Source of the DNA: Clostridia bacterium
GTDB lineage: Bacteria; Bacillota; Clostridia; Oscillospirales; CAG-272
Assembly (NCBI GenBank): GCA_017504405.1
Contig: JAFVRG010000011.1
Coordinates: 1-64,000 of the forward strand
DNA length: 64,000 nt
Reading direction: 5' to 3'
The notes beneath the pieces were generated by a model. The model did no database searches. It had not been told where the DNA came from and worked only from the letters and a program-made list of their open reading frames with translations. Made by a program: the position numbers and the translations under genes. Below are positions 6,996 through 15,632 of this stretch, in pieces (the stretch's first letter is position 1; each line of letters opens with the position of its first letter).

Positions 6996-7797
6996 TTCGT
7001 TTCTCAATATATTCGGAGGGAGAGCACCCATTGATCTTTTTGAATACCTTAGAAAAGTACATGGGGTCTCTAAATCCGCAGGAAAAGGAAATTTCCGCAA
7101 CCGATTTGATGCCCTCGCTTATCAGCTTATGTGCTTGCTGAATTCGCAGATTTTTAAGATACATCGAAAAACCCACACCTTTCTTCTTTTTAAATAGGAA
7201 GGATAGATATTTAACGGTGTAAGAAAAGATTTTCGAAATTTGCATCAATGAGATGTTGGGATCGCAGAAATTGCCGTCTATATAGTCCATAATCATATTA
7301 AATACCGTATCGCCGTTGTCCATGCGTGATGCATCTGCATATGAACTGTTCAAAAATGAGAGCGTATACAGCAAAACCGCCTCGGAAAGCGCACTGGCAT
7401 TGGTCTGCGTTATACGTGATACCGAGGACATCCATAAATCAATCAGCTCCTGACGGTCAGGATAAACGCAATGAGAGAGATCCACACCGAATTTATCCAG
7501 AAGCACCGGAATAGCGGAGCCCATAAAGCTTATATACATATACCTAAAATCCTCTGTTGCATCTATCTCAAACGGCACAGCGGGGAAGGAAAAGAATACG
7601 CAGCCCCTATTTAACTCATATTCCCTTCCGTAAATTTTCATCACAGCGCTACCTGACGTAACAATGTGTACATAATGGATGGGATGAAAAAAAGGCTGAG
7701 AGAGCTTTTTGAACTCAGTTTCATAAACAAATAGGACTGTTTTTATATTACCCGAATATTCTTTTTCAGGTAAAAAGTTGCAGATGCTGTCATTCAC
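6979..7797 (-). CDS. AraC-family transcriptional regulator
   Basis: The 272-residue protein has an N-terminal cupin-like sensor region (about residues 15-140). A C-terminal pair of helix-turn-helix motifs (about 170-268) follows: SLMQISKIFSYTVKYLSFLFKKKKG, here in parts, then the AEISFSCGFRDPMYFSKVFKK second helix region typical of AraC proteins. Start is GTG 7797, with GAGGTGA upstream; the nearby ATGs are out of frame or stop at once. It is divergent from the EamA and Gfo/Idh genes, so it probably controls them, and perhaps the FAD gene, in response to a sugar. Confidence 0.92.
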   Translation of the reverse strand: MNDSICNFLPEKEYSGNIKTVLFVYETEFKKLSQPFFHPIHYVHIVTSGSAVMKIYGREYELNRGCVFFSFPAVPFEIDATEDFRYMYISFMGSAIPVLLDKFGVDLSHCVYPDRQELIDLWMSSVSRITQTNASALSEAVLLYTLSFLNSSYADASRMDNGDTVFNMIMDYIDGNFCDPNISLMQISKIFSYTVKYLSFLFKKKKGVGFSMYLKNLRIQQAHKLISEGIKSVAEISFSCGFRDPMYFSKVFKKINGCSPSEYIEKRNKTEA

Positions 7798-7816
7798 TGT
7801 TCATCACCTCGTTTTT

Positions 7817-7845
7817 ATTATACATCAAACCTATCTTCAAATCAA
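7817..7845 (-). promoter_or_regulatory. Promoter of the AraC regulator gene
   Basis: Minus-strand TTGATT (7840-7845) and TATAAT (7817-7822) are 17 bases apart. A TATAAT at 7914-7919 on the plus strand probably serves the divergent EamA gene, with a weak -35. Confidence 0.7.
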
Positions 7846-7946
7846 CATTATATGGATTTTTTTCATGGCAAAAGCGAAAAATTCCATTCACTTTTCCCCA
7901 AAAATGCGGTATTCTATAATTATCACATGGATTTTGGAGGTATATA

Positions 7947-8801
7947 GTGGTTGCTCTGCTTATAGTAGCGGCGAGCGCTGTCGGGCTGGTTGAAGGCATC
8001 GCCATAAAGAAATATAACAAGAAGCACGACAAGGGCGGCTTCATTTTTACGGCTCTCATTTCCCTATTCTCGATGCTGTTTTTCATAATTACCGACAAGG
8101 GCGGAATAGAAATAGTACCTCAAATGCTTCCCTACTCCATAATTTCGGGAATTTTGTACTGCACTGCATCCTTGCTCACCTTCATTGCCCTAAAATGCGG
8201 CTCATTCTCAATCTCGATGCTGATTCTCTCCTATTCGGGCGTCTTCACTATTCTATACGGTCTTATATTCCTGCGTGAGCCTACCTCTGTGTTTGCGTAT
8301 ATAGGTATGGGAATAATGATGATTTCCCTCTTTCTCAGCCGCCCCGCTAAGGCAGAAAATGAAAAAAGAGGCTCTTTTAAATGGTTGATCTGCATCACCG
8401 TTTCCCTTTTCGGCAGTGGATTTTTCGGAGTGATGTCAAAGGCACAGCAGATAAGATTTGAAAATCGTTACAACAATGAATACATGATGCTGACGCTGGC
8501 AATTTCCTTCGTCATTTTGGTAACGGTAGGAATTATAAACGACAGAAAGAACCTCGGCTACATATTGAGATACGGCGCCCCGTATGCGGCACTCGGAGGA
8601 ATTTCAAACGGCGCTACCAATCTATTGGCGCTGATAATAACGTCCCTGATTGCTGTTTCTATATCCTCTCCGCTGAGTGCGGGAACAAAAATAATAATGT
8701 CGTTTATTGTGTCAAAGCTGATATTCAAGGAATCATTTTTGAAAAGACAGGTATTCGGAGTTCTGCTCGGTGCAGTATCGCTCGTTTTCCTGAATTTATA
8801 A
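7947..8801 (+). CDS. EamA/DMT-type membrane transporter
   Basis: The 284-residue protein has about ten hydrophobic segments in two similar halves. The first-half end LSYSGVFTILYGLIFLREP and the second-half SSPLSAGTKIIMSF...FKE pattern are typical of drug/metabolite transporters. The start is GTG 7947, six bases after TTGGAGG. It probably moves a small metabolite across the cytoplasmic membrane. It sits 18 bases before the Gfo/Idh gene, so both are likely in one transcript controlled by the divergent AraC protein. The substrate is unknown. Confidence 0.82.
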   Translation: MVALLIVAASAVGLVEGIAIKKYNKKHDKGGFIFTALISLFSMLFFIITDKGGIEIVPQMLPYSIISGILYCTASLLTFIALKCGSFSISMLILSYSGVFTILYGLIFLREPTSVFAYIGMGIMMISLFLSRPAKAENEKRGSFKWLICITVSLFGSGFFGVMSKAQQIRFENRYNNEYMMLTLAISFVILVTVGIINDRKNLGYILRYGAPYAALGGISNGATNLLALIITSLIAVSISSPLSAGTKIIMSFIVSKLIFKESFLKRQVFGVLLGAVSLVFLNL

Positions 8802-8819
8802 AAACAAAAGGAGTTTACT

Positions 8820-9905
8820 ATGGAAAAGGTTGTAAAACTTGGGGTCGTGGGACTCTGCCGTGGCAGAAACGTCGTCAAGGAGATTATCGGAGAGAGAGGC
8901 GTGAAGCTCGTTGCTATATGCGACAACAACGAAACCACACTTGGCAACGCAAAGTGGGAATTTCAGCAGAGGATGGGCGTAAAGGACCTCGAATGCTACG
9001 ATAATTTTGAGGACATGCTCAAATCCGAAAACGTTGATGCTGTTTTTATAGCTACCTATGCTACCGATCACGTCAATTTTGTAGAAAAGGCTCTCGATGC
9101 TGGAAAGCACGTTATCAGCGAAATACCCGCAGTCAACAATATCGATGAGGCTGCAAGGCTGAAGGCGGCGGTAAGCAGACATCCTGAGCTCAAATATATG
9201 ACTGCTGAAAACTGTTTCTATTGGGCATTTATTCAGTCATGGAAGAAAATGCACGAAGAAGGAAAATTCGGCGAAGTCGTATATGCAGAGAGCGAATATA
9301 TCCACGGCAGTGATTTCCGAGAACATCAGCCTCCGAAGGATCCCAATCACTGGCGTCTTTACAATCCCGCAATCAAGTACCTCACCCACAATCTCGGACC
9401 TCTGCTCCACATAATGAATGATAAGTGCGTAAGTGTTTCCTGCATGATGCCGGATATTCAGTATAACCCTTACCGTAAAATACCTAAAAACGGAGTTGCT
9501 ATTTTTAAAACTGCAAAAGGTGCTGTCATAAGAATTCTTATAGTATTTGACGCATACGTGGGCTTTGACCACAATTTTGCGCTGATAGGAACCCGAGGCT
9601 CTATTGAAACCGATAAGATTAAGCCTCTCGAGGAGGCTCATTCCTATGCAAGATTTTCCGATATTCCCGGCACGCTTGACAACAAGATTGAGATACCCGT
9701 TGCTCTGAAATTCCCCGGTGAATCCGGTACAGGTCACGGTGGCGCTGACAAAAAGATGATGATGGATTTCATCAATTGCATTATAAACGATACGCCCTCG
9801 CCTATCAACGTTGATATGGGCATACGCATTACCGTACCCGGAATTATCGCTGCAGAATCGGCTGCGAGAGGCGGAGAGCTGTTGGAAATTCCCGATTTTG
9901 AATAA
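8820..9905 (+). CDS. Gfo/Idh/MocA-family NAD(P)-dependent oxidoreductase
   Basis: The 361-residue protein has an N-terminal Rossmann domain (KLGVVGLCRGRNV, VAICDNN, VDAVFIATYATDHV). A family-type motif GKHVISEIPA follows, in which the usual E-K-P is E-I-P, a variant seen in one subgroup. The C-terminal substrate domain contains HNLGPLLHI. Family members oxidise or reduce sugars and polyols or act in NAD-linked glycosidases; the substrate here is unknown. AAAGGAG precedes ATG 8820. It follows the EamA transporter closely and ends before two terminators. Confidence 0.88.
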   Translation: MEKVVKLGVVGLCRGRNVVKEIIGERGVKLVAICDNNETTLGNAKWEFQQRMGVKDLECYDNFEDMLKSENVDAVFIATYATDHVNFVEKALDAGKHVISEIPAVNNIDEAARLKAAVSRHPELKYMTAENCFYWAFIQSWKKMHEEGKFGEVVYAESEYIHGSDFREHQPPKDPNHWRLYNPAIKYLTHNLGPLLHIMNDKCVSVSCMMPDIQYNPYRKIPKNGVAIFKTAKGAVIRILIVFDAYVGFDHNFALIGTRGSIETDKIKPLEEAHSYARFSDIPGTLDNKIEIPVALKFPGESGTGHGGADKKMMMDFINCIINDTPSPINVDMGIRITVPGIIAAESAARGGELLEIPDFE

Positions 9906-9944
9906 AAGCATTCCCTGCTCTTATATCTTTTAAAAGGCAAAAAA

Positions 9945-9970
9945 CCGAGGCGTGAGCCTCGGTATTTCTT
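9945..9970 (+). terminator. Terminator after the Gfo/Idh gene
   Basis: CCGAGGC (9945-9951) pairs with GCCTCGG (9956-9962), followed by a T-rich tract. Confidence 0.8.
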
Positions 9971-9982
9971 TGCTTATAATAG

Positions 9983-10012
9983 AAAAATGCACGGAAAAAT
10001 CCGTGCATTTTT
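9983..10012. terminator. Bidirectional terminator ending the glycan transport operon
   Basis: AAAAATGCACGGA (9983-9995) pairs with 10000-10012. The A and T flanks let it end transcription from both sides. It lies 12 bases beyond the last permease gene. Confidence 0.85.
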
Positions 10013-10024
10013 TGTTTGTGTCGG

Positions 10025-11104
10025 TTAACCGACGATACCGGAACGCTCGATACCCTGTACAAGGTACTTCTGACAGAACAGATAGAGGACAACGAGGGGT
10101 GCAATAATCATAATACCTGCGGTATTTCTTACTGCATTCTCATAAATCGTCTTACCTGCATATATGTCAGGCTGAACAAGCGATTCGGGGATTGTTGTGT
10201 AAATATCAGGCATCAAAATCCATCTGTGTGCCGAATCCGCACTGTAGAACAGCATGGTGTAGAATTCATCCGTCCACTGCCACGAGAACGAGAACAAAAA
10301 TACTGTTATCATCATCGGAATAGACAGAGGAATTATTATCGTAAAGAAGGTTCTGAATACGCCTGAGCCGTCAACGTATGCCGACTCCTCAAGCTCGTCG
10401 GGAACTCCCTGGAAGAACTGGCGGAGAAGGAATATGTAAAGACCGTTCTTAAACGCAAGTCCCGTTGCAGAGAGCAAGAACAGAGGTGTTGGCGAGTTGA
10501 GCCAGCTCCAACCGTCCGCCTCGTCAAGCAAGCCGAAGCTCGTCAGAATTCCCGGGAAGCCGAGTCCTCTGAAATTGAAGAGGTCGAAATAACGGAAATG
10601 CTGCTGAAGAGCGTAGCTGACGGTTCTGTGCGGAATTATCATCGTGATGACAACCAAAACGAAGATAAGCTTATTACCCTTGAACTTAAACTTAGCGAGA
10701 CCGTATGCGATAAGGCAGGACACAAAGGTCTGAATCAAAGCGCATACTACCGACAAAAAGGTCGTATTAAGAAACGCCTCCATATATCGGTTCTCAAGGA
10801 ATATGTATTTGTACATATCCACATTGAAGTCCTTAGGAATAATACGGACGGTTACGTCAACGAAATCCGACGTGCCCATGAACGAGCCCGCAATCTTCGA
10901 GAAGAAGGGGAACAGAATTACATACGAAATTCCGAGCATGAGCAAAAATCTGAACAAAAACCATACGAGCTTCTTAACGAAGAAGAGAGAGAGGTACTTT
11001 GTCTTTAATCTTTCGAGCAGAGGCGTTCTCTCAAATTCAACACGAATCTTATTTTTAGATTCTTTTTTGATTATCGGCGCCTGCATTGTGTTGTTAGAAT
11101 CCAT
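10025..11104 (-). CDS. Carbohydrate ABC transporter permease, MalG type (second pair)
   Basis: Inner-membrane component of an ABC sugar importer. The 359-residue protein has six predicted membrane spans. The ATPase-docking EAA loop reads ESAYVDGSGVFRTFFTIIIP in the last third. It has an unusually long, charged N-terminal tail (about 50 residues) before the first span. It is the last gene of the operon, 15 bases after its partner permease. The operon already contains another MalF/MalG pair (17892-19722), so this is a second channel or a heteromeric variant. No ATP-binding gene is present; a shared MsmX/UgpC-type ATPase from elsewhere is expected. Confidence 0.92.
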   Translation of the reverse strand: MDSNNTMQAPIIKKESKNKIRVEFERTPLLERLKTKYLSLFFVKKLVWFLFRFLLMLGISYVILFPFFSKIAGSFMGTSDFVDVTVRIIPKDFNVDMYKYIFLENRYMEAFLNTTFLSVVCALIQTFVSCLIAYGLAKFKFKGNKLIFVLVVITMIIPHRTVSYALQQHFRYFDLFNFRGLGFPGILTSFGLLDEADGWSWLNSPTPLFLLSATGLAFKNGLYIFLLRQFFQGVPDELEESAYVDGSGVFRTFFTIIIPLSIPMMITVFLFSFSWQWTDEFYTMLFYSADSAHRWILMPDIYTTIPESLVQPDIYAGKTIYENAVRNTAGIMIIAPLVVLYLFCQKYLVQGIERSGIVG

Positions 11105-11119
11105 ATCTTTCCTCCCTCC

Positions 11120-12070
11120 TTAATCTCGTTTCTGATAGAATATGAAGAACGAAGCTATCAGCGCCACGACTGCAATTATAGCCATTATTATCAAGAAATA
11201 CAGCCAATACATTGCAGAGGCGAGGGAGTGGTCCTTTATATCAGATACATACGTCATAACTACGTTGGACTCGCTCGTGAAGGCGTCTATTATCGTATAC
11301 ACGCTGTTTACGAGTATCATCGGGCTTATCATCGGGAAGGTAATCTTCCAGAAGGTTTCCCACGAGGTAGCACCGTCAATTCTGCACGCCTCATATATAG
11401 CGGGAGAAATTGACTGAAGACCTGCAAGGAATATAAGCATCTGTACACCCGAGCGGTTTACGATATCGTAAATGTCGTTTACAAGCTGAGTTACGTATTC
11501 AACAAGCTCTCCGCCTATCTTCATCGAGGAGAACAGGTTCTCTATATCCATTGTGGATATTATCTGCCCTGCCTCAGCTCCCTCCTCTGTCGCTCCCGAC
11601 TGCATATAGTCAGCCAGAATATCAGAGGCGTTTATCGACTCCATAAGTCCCGTTGCGATAATAACGGGGACGAAGAATATAGCACGGAATGCTGCTCTGC
11701 CCACCATATTCTGGTTAAGTATTACCGCTATAAAGAGCGAGAATATTACTATTGCAGGGACAGAGAAAAGCAGGTCGGTTATACCCTGAATAAGCGTCTG
11801 CGAATAGTTGGGGTCGGTGAGGAGCGCATCGGAATAAAATTTCATTCCCTCAAAGGTTGTGACCATTATTCCGTCCGAGTCGTAGGACATCGAAGCTAAG
11901 CTGAACCACAGCGAATCAACTATGATGGGCAGATATATCAGCACAAGACCGAGGACGAAGGGAAGGACGAATACCCAACCCGCCCTTGCCTTCCTCTTAT
12001 CAAGTGAGGCAGAACCGAATCCGAAGAAGGATTTCTTTTTGCCAAGTGTTAATGTTTTATTATTATCCAT
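11120..12070 (-). CDS. Carbohydrate ABC transporter permease, MalF type (second pair)
   Basis: The 316-residue membrane protein has six to seven predicted spans and the EAA loop YEACRIDGATSWETFWKITFP. A periplasmic-side insertion between spans (about residues 150-195, acidic, DILADYMQSG region) is larger than in simple MalF-like permeases and could contact a binding protein or the secreted partners of the operon. It is 18 bases downstream of the DUF5696 gene and 15 bases upstream of its MalG-like partner. Confidence 0.92.
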   Translation of the reverse strand: MDNNKTLTLGKKKSFFGFGSASLDKRKARAGWVFVLPFVLGLVLIYLPIIVDSLWFSLASMSYDSDGIMVTTFEGMKFYSDALLTDPNYSQTLIQGITDLLFSVPAIVIFSLFIAVILNQNMVGRAAFRAIFFVPVIIATGLMESINASDILADYMQSGATEEGAEAGQIISTMDIENLFSSMKIGGELVEYVTQLVNDIYDIVNRSGVQMLIFLAGLQSISPAIYEACRIDGATSWETFWKITFPMISPMILVNSVYTIIDAFTSESNVVMTYVSDIKDHSLASAMYWLYFLIIMAIIAVVALIASFFIFYQKRD

Positions 12071-12088
12071 TATTGAAATCCCTCCCGA

Positions 12089-15000
12089 TTACAGTCTGAC
12101 AAATCCGTAGGAGCTAATCTCCACACGTCTGCCGTCTATTGTTGCAATTACGTCATAAAGATTGTAGTTGATTATAAATCTAACGTCGGTCTTTCCGTCC
12201 GAGTAGGTTACCATTACAACGCTACCGTCTGCAACCGTGTATTTGGTCGGCTTATAATCCGTCGTGGAATCAGCATCGGTTACATTGTAGTTGGGAGCAT
12301 AATCGGTTATTGCGCCGGTGCTCGAAACGCTCTTTATAGCATCAACCTCAACCGTGAAGTCGCCTGCGACAGCGCCCTCTGTGTTGTACTTATTGATTAC
12401 TGCATCAAGCCTTGCCTTAACAGAAGCGGACAGTCCGTTTGAAAGTCCGAGCTCTGCCTTCAGCTCTGCCTCACGTGCGGCAAATCCCTCCTTGCCCTCA
12501 AGGTGACGGCAGAGGTTTGCTGTCAGCACGGAGTATGCCTGACTGTAGATGGCATCGGCATCAATCATAATCTTTATTTCCTCAACTGAGAAGCCGGGCG
12601 TTCCGAACTGAGCGCCGAGCTCATCACGCTTCTGGTTATAGAGAGCGATTATTGTGCTCTCAAGCTTGCTAACCATCTCGTTTACGAGCAATTCGTTTCT
12701 CGTTCTGAGGTCTACAAGGTCAAGGACACGCTCTACGTTAAGGAAATCGTGATCGGTTATCTTATGAAGCTGAAGGTCGCCGATTGCTCCGTTAAGAGCA
12801 TCATAATGCTCCTTCACCTTATCCTTCCATATATCGTATCTTACCGAGTAATACTGATTGAGATCAGGATCCTCTTTAAGATGCATGATATTGGTGGAAT
12901 TGTAGGAAAGAATGTAGTAGAGGCACGCACCGTTCTCAATAGCCTTGAGAATCTGGTAATTCGGGTCACCCGATTCATTGACTGCATCGCCTGCGAAGCT
13001 GACGTAACCGTGAAGTATCATTCCCGTGAAGGGAACGGTGTAGGATGCCGCCGATCTGTGGTTACTGTCTACGCTGACCTCGAGCAGATGGTCAACGTAT
13101 TTCAGAACGTACGCATTACCCGTGCTGCTCATTACCGAGCCGGGATACGTCTTCTGGAGAGTATTCAGAGCCGAAACGATAACGTCCTTCGCCTCTTCTC
13201 TATCCATAGGAGCGTCCTCATTGAAATCCGAGTTGAGCGTTCCGCCGAGTGTGCCTACCGAAATTCCAAGCGAGGAGTTGTACTCGTTAAGCTCGGAATA
13301 CTTCTCGGAAATCTTATTTACGTACTTGTTAATCGAATTTGCGTTAACGCATACGTCAAAGTAGCTGATGTATTCCTGATATACAGGGCTGTATACTTTC
13401 TGATTACTGTACTTTCCGTCAACGGTCTTGGTCGCATTCTTGCGGAATGAGATTCCGTCGTTATCGGTGTAGCTGAAATCGAAGTCTACAAATATTCCGA
13501 AATCCTTTTCGTCAGCGTATTTGAGCAAGTCCTCAAGACCGCCCTCTCCGCCTGTTGCACGCATCCACTTAATCTTCGAGGGATAGTAGCCGGAAAGTCC
13601 GCCGTTGTAATATCCCGAGAGCTTGAAATTCGTGTTATCTATACCCATAGTAGCGAGCTCGTCACGCATCTTGGACACGTCCTCGAATTTCGTGAGGGGC
13701 ACGTTTGAGGTAATAGGAATTGAGAGGAATTTCGTGGTGGTTTCAATGCTACCGAAGGTTTCGATATAAAGGGGCAGCGAGGATTTAACCTCATTTGCCT
13801 TTATCTCTTCAATGATTCCCTTGGAAACAAGGTAATCTCTGTATGCCTGTGCCATTCCTACCCAGGTTGTAGAGTAGTAATTTTCGAGCGAATTCTCCGC
13901 AGCAACCGAGTCCTCGTTGAGAAGATATACACGGTACTTGAAGTTTCCGTCAAATTTATTGGCAGAGGCTACCGTCCATTCAGTGTTACCGCTGACTGAA
14001 ATACTGTCTGCAAGGTCATAGGTATCCTTCGGACGGGGGTTGAACGAGGAGAAAAGTCCTACGTACGAGTGAGTTGCTCCGTGTGACTGTGCTGTGAAGG
14101 TCATCATCGACTCACCCTCCTCAACAACAACCACGTATCCCTGCTGCTTTGTAATAAGCTTGGAATCGTAAGCTGACATTACGTCCTTGTTCACATACTC
14201 AAAGGCTCTCTTCGGGTCGGAGAAAATGACGTTTGAAATTGCGTCAGCCGTACCGTTAGTCTTTGAATTGTGGTAGGAGAGGGTCTGCACAGCGCCGAAC
14301 ACCGGCATCGTTATAGGCTCATTTATATTACCCGAAAGCGTGTAATACGAATGGTCGTGTCCGTAAACGGGAGCAGATATGTTTACGGAGTTTTTGTAGA
14401 GGTTATCGTAGGTGACGAGAGTTCCGCTACCGTCAGGATAGAAAATGTATCCTCCGGTGCTGAGAGAGTTGAGCGAGCCCATATAGGGAAGAAGCTGTAT
14501 CGAGTTTATGGTGAAGTTTGTTTCATCGTATCTGATACTGTTTCCGGGAACTCGTATTCCGAAGCTGCCGTCATCGTTTATGGTGTACTCTACTGCAAGA
14601 CGGAACAAAGGAGATACCTCTGTTTTCTGAACAAATCCCGTCTTTTCGTGGATAACAGCGAGGGTGTCGTAGTTAAACTTAGGCGCATAGGTCTTTATAA
14701 TCGCCTCGAGCATAAGCTGACGTCCCGAGCTGAGGTTGTTTTCGTCTATTGCGTGGAGGTTGAACTCTCCATTTTTAAGACACTCATAAACCTTCTGGTT
14801 TTCAGCGCTCTCACGGTCCTTCCAGGTTCCGAGCCAGATTACTATCTTGTCGATATTATGCTGAATATCGTCGTAGGCTTCCTCGCCCTCGAACTGGTCA
14901 CGGTATGCGAGCATAGGCTCGATAAGATATACGTAAAAGTCATTTTCAGCGTCGGTTGAAGGGTCATACTCGCCCGCTGAATACTCATATCCGCCCTTGG

Positions 15001-15607
15001 TTACAGCCTTCTCAAGCCAACCGATGGGAGCATCGCCGCAGCTAATCCAGTGAGGGAGCAAGAACAGGGTGTTAAGACGTCCCATAGTGTATTCAACACG
15101 AATACCGCTATTGATGCTCTTAACCTGAATCTGTCCACGCTGAATAGCCTCGGTAAAGCTGTAAAACGACGAGCTGGTTCCGGTATTATCCGTATAGTTG
15201 ATTACAACCTGCGACATAAGCTGAGGCAAGCTGATTGAATCTATCAGAGCCAGCTGCTCTGAATTAATATTGTTGTAGTTTGTAAAATCGTAGGGGTTTG
15301 AGCCAAGAAGCTGTCCTGTCTGTGCATCCCTGAAATAAACCTCGCCCGTGTAGGGGTTACAGAATATCTGACGTGTGGGAGTCGCAGCCATAACGGACAT
15401 GTTCTTGTCCGACAGCACCTTTGACTCAGGGCTACCGTACTTCTGAGCAAGAGCCTCCTCAAGTATCAACTCAAGATTGCTCTTTTTATCGTCCTCGTCG
15501 GCAACCGTTGCAGTATCTGCAAAGGCTGACATGCCAAAGAAAACAGAGAAGCAACCCAGCATCATTACAAACGCAAGTATAGTCGATAATATTCTATTGT
15601 ATTTCAT
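12089..15607 (-). CDS. Secreted DUF5696 protein, probable glycoside-hydrolase-like
   Basis: The 1172-residue protein starts at ATG 15607, preceded by TTGGAG; an upstream in-frame start (15640) would put 11 extra residues before the signal peptide. Residues 1-32 form a signal peptide ending AFA-D. The middle (about 450-900) resembles a (beta/alpha)8 glycosidase-like fold: ETFGSIETTTKF, FKLSGYYNGGLSG, FGIFVDFDFSY and a later TVPFTGMILHGYVSFAG. This is the DUF5696 region as I recall it. The C-terminal part is helical and then beta-rich. I know of no proven activity, so a hydrolase role is inferred from fold-like features and from two permease pairs and a solute-binding protein in the same operon. 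There is no anchor motif. Confidence 0.75.
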   Translation of the reverse strand: MKYNRILSTILAFVMMLGCFSVFFGMSAFADTATVADEDDKKSNLELILEEALAQKYGSPESKVLSDKNMSVMAATPTRQIFCNPYTGEVYFRDAQTGQLLGSNPYDFTNYNNINSEQLALIDSISLPQLMSQVVINYTDNTGTSSSFYSFTEAIQRGQIQVKSINSGIRVEYTMGRLNTLFLLPHWISCGDAPIGWLEKAVTKGGYEYSAGEYDPSTDAENDFYVYLIEPMLAYRDQFEGEEAYDDIQHNIDKIVIWLGTWKDRESAENQKVYECLKNGEFNLHAIDENNLSSGRQLMLEAIIKTYAPKFNYDTLAVIHEKTGFVQKTEVSPLFRLAVEYTINDDGSFGIRVPGNSIRYDETNFTINSIQLLPYMGSLNSLSTGGYIFYPDGSGTLVTYDNLYKNSVNISAPVYGHDHSYYTLSGNINEPITMPVFGAVQTLSYHNSKTNGTADAISNVIFSDPKRAFEYVNKDVMSAYDSKLITKQQGYVVVVEEGESMMTFTAQSHGATHSYVGLFSSFNPRPKDTYDLADSISVSGNTEWTVASANKFDGNFKYRVYLLNEDSVAAENSLENYYSTTWVGMAQAYRDYLVSKGIIEEIKANEVKSSLPLYIETFGSIETTTKFLSIPITSNVPLTKFEDVSKMRDELATMGIDNTNFKLSGYYNGGLSGYYPSKIKWMRATGGEGGLEDLLKYADEKDFGIFVDFDFSYTDNDGISFRKNATKTVDGKYSNQKVYSPVYQEYISYFDVCVNANSINKYVNKISEKYSELNEYNSSLGISVGTLGGTLNSDFNEDAPMDREEAKDVIVSALNTLQKTYPGSVMSSTGNAYVLKYVDHLLEVSVDSNHRSAASYTVPFTGMILHGYVSFAGDAVNESGDPNYQILKAIENGACLYYILSYNSTNIMHLKEDPDLNQYYSVRYDIWKDKVKEHYDALNGAIGDLQLHKITDHDFLNVERVLDLVDLRTRNELLVNEMVSKLESTIIALYNQKRDELGAQFGTPGFSVEEIKIMIDADAIYSQAYSVLTANLCRHLEGKEGFAAREAELKAELGLSNGLSASVKARLDAVINKYNTEGAVAGDFTVEVDAIKSVSSTGAITDYAPNYNVTDADSTTDYKPTKYTVADGSVVMVTYSDGKTDVRFIINYNLYDVIATIDGRRVEISSYGFVRL

Positions 15608-15632
15608 TGTTTTTCTCCAATCATTATCGAAT

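Noticed and set aside
14270..14959. Long antisense frame inside the DUF5696 gene
   Set aside because: Opposite to a well-supported gene with a signal peptide; typical shadow frame with no start signals. The same holds for 12749-13450 and 16437-16985.
15500..15607. Lipobox in the DUF5696 signal peptide (LGC)
   Set aside because: The residues before the Cys (M-L-G) do not fit the lipobox well, and a standard signal peptidase I site (AFA-D) follows.
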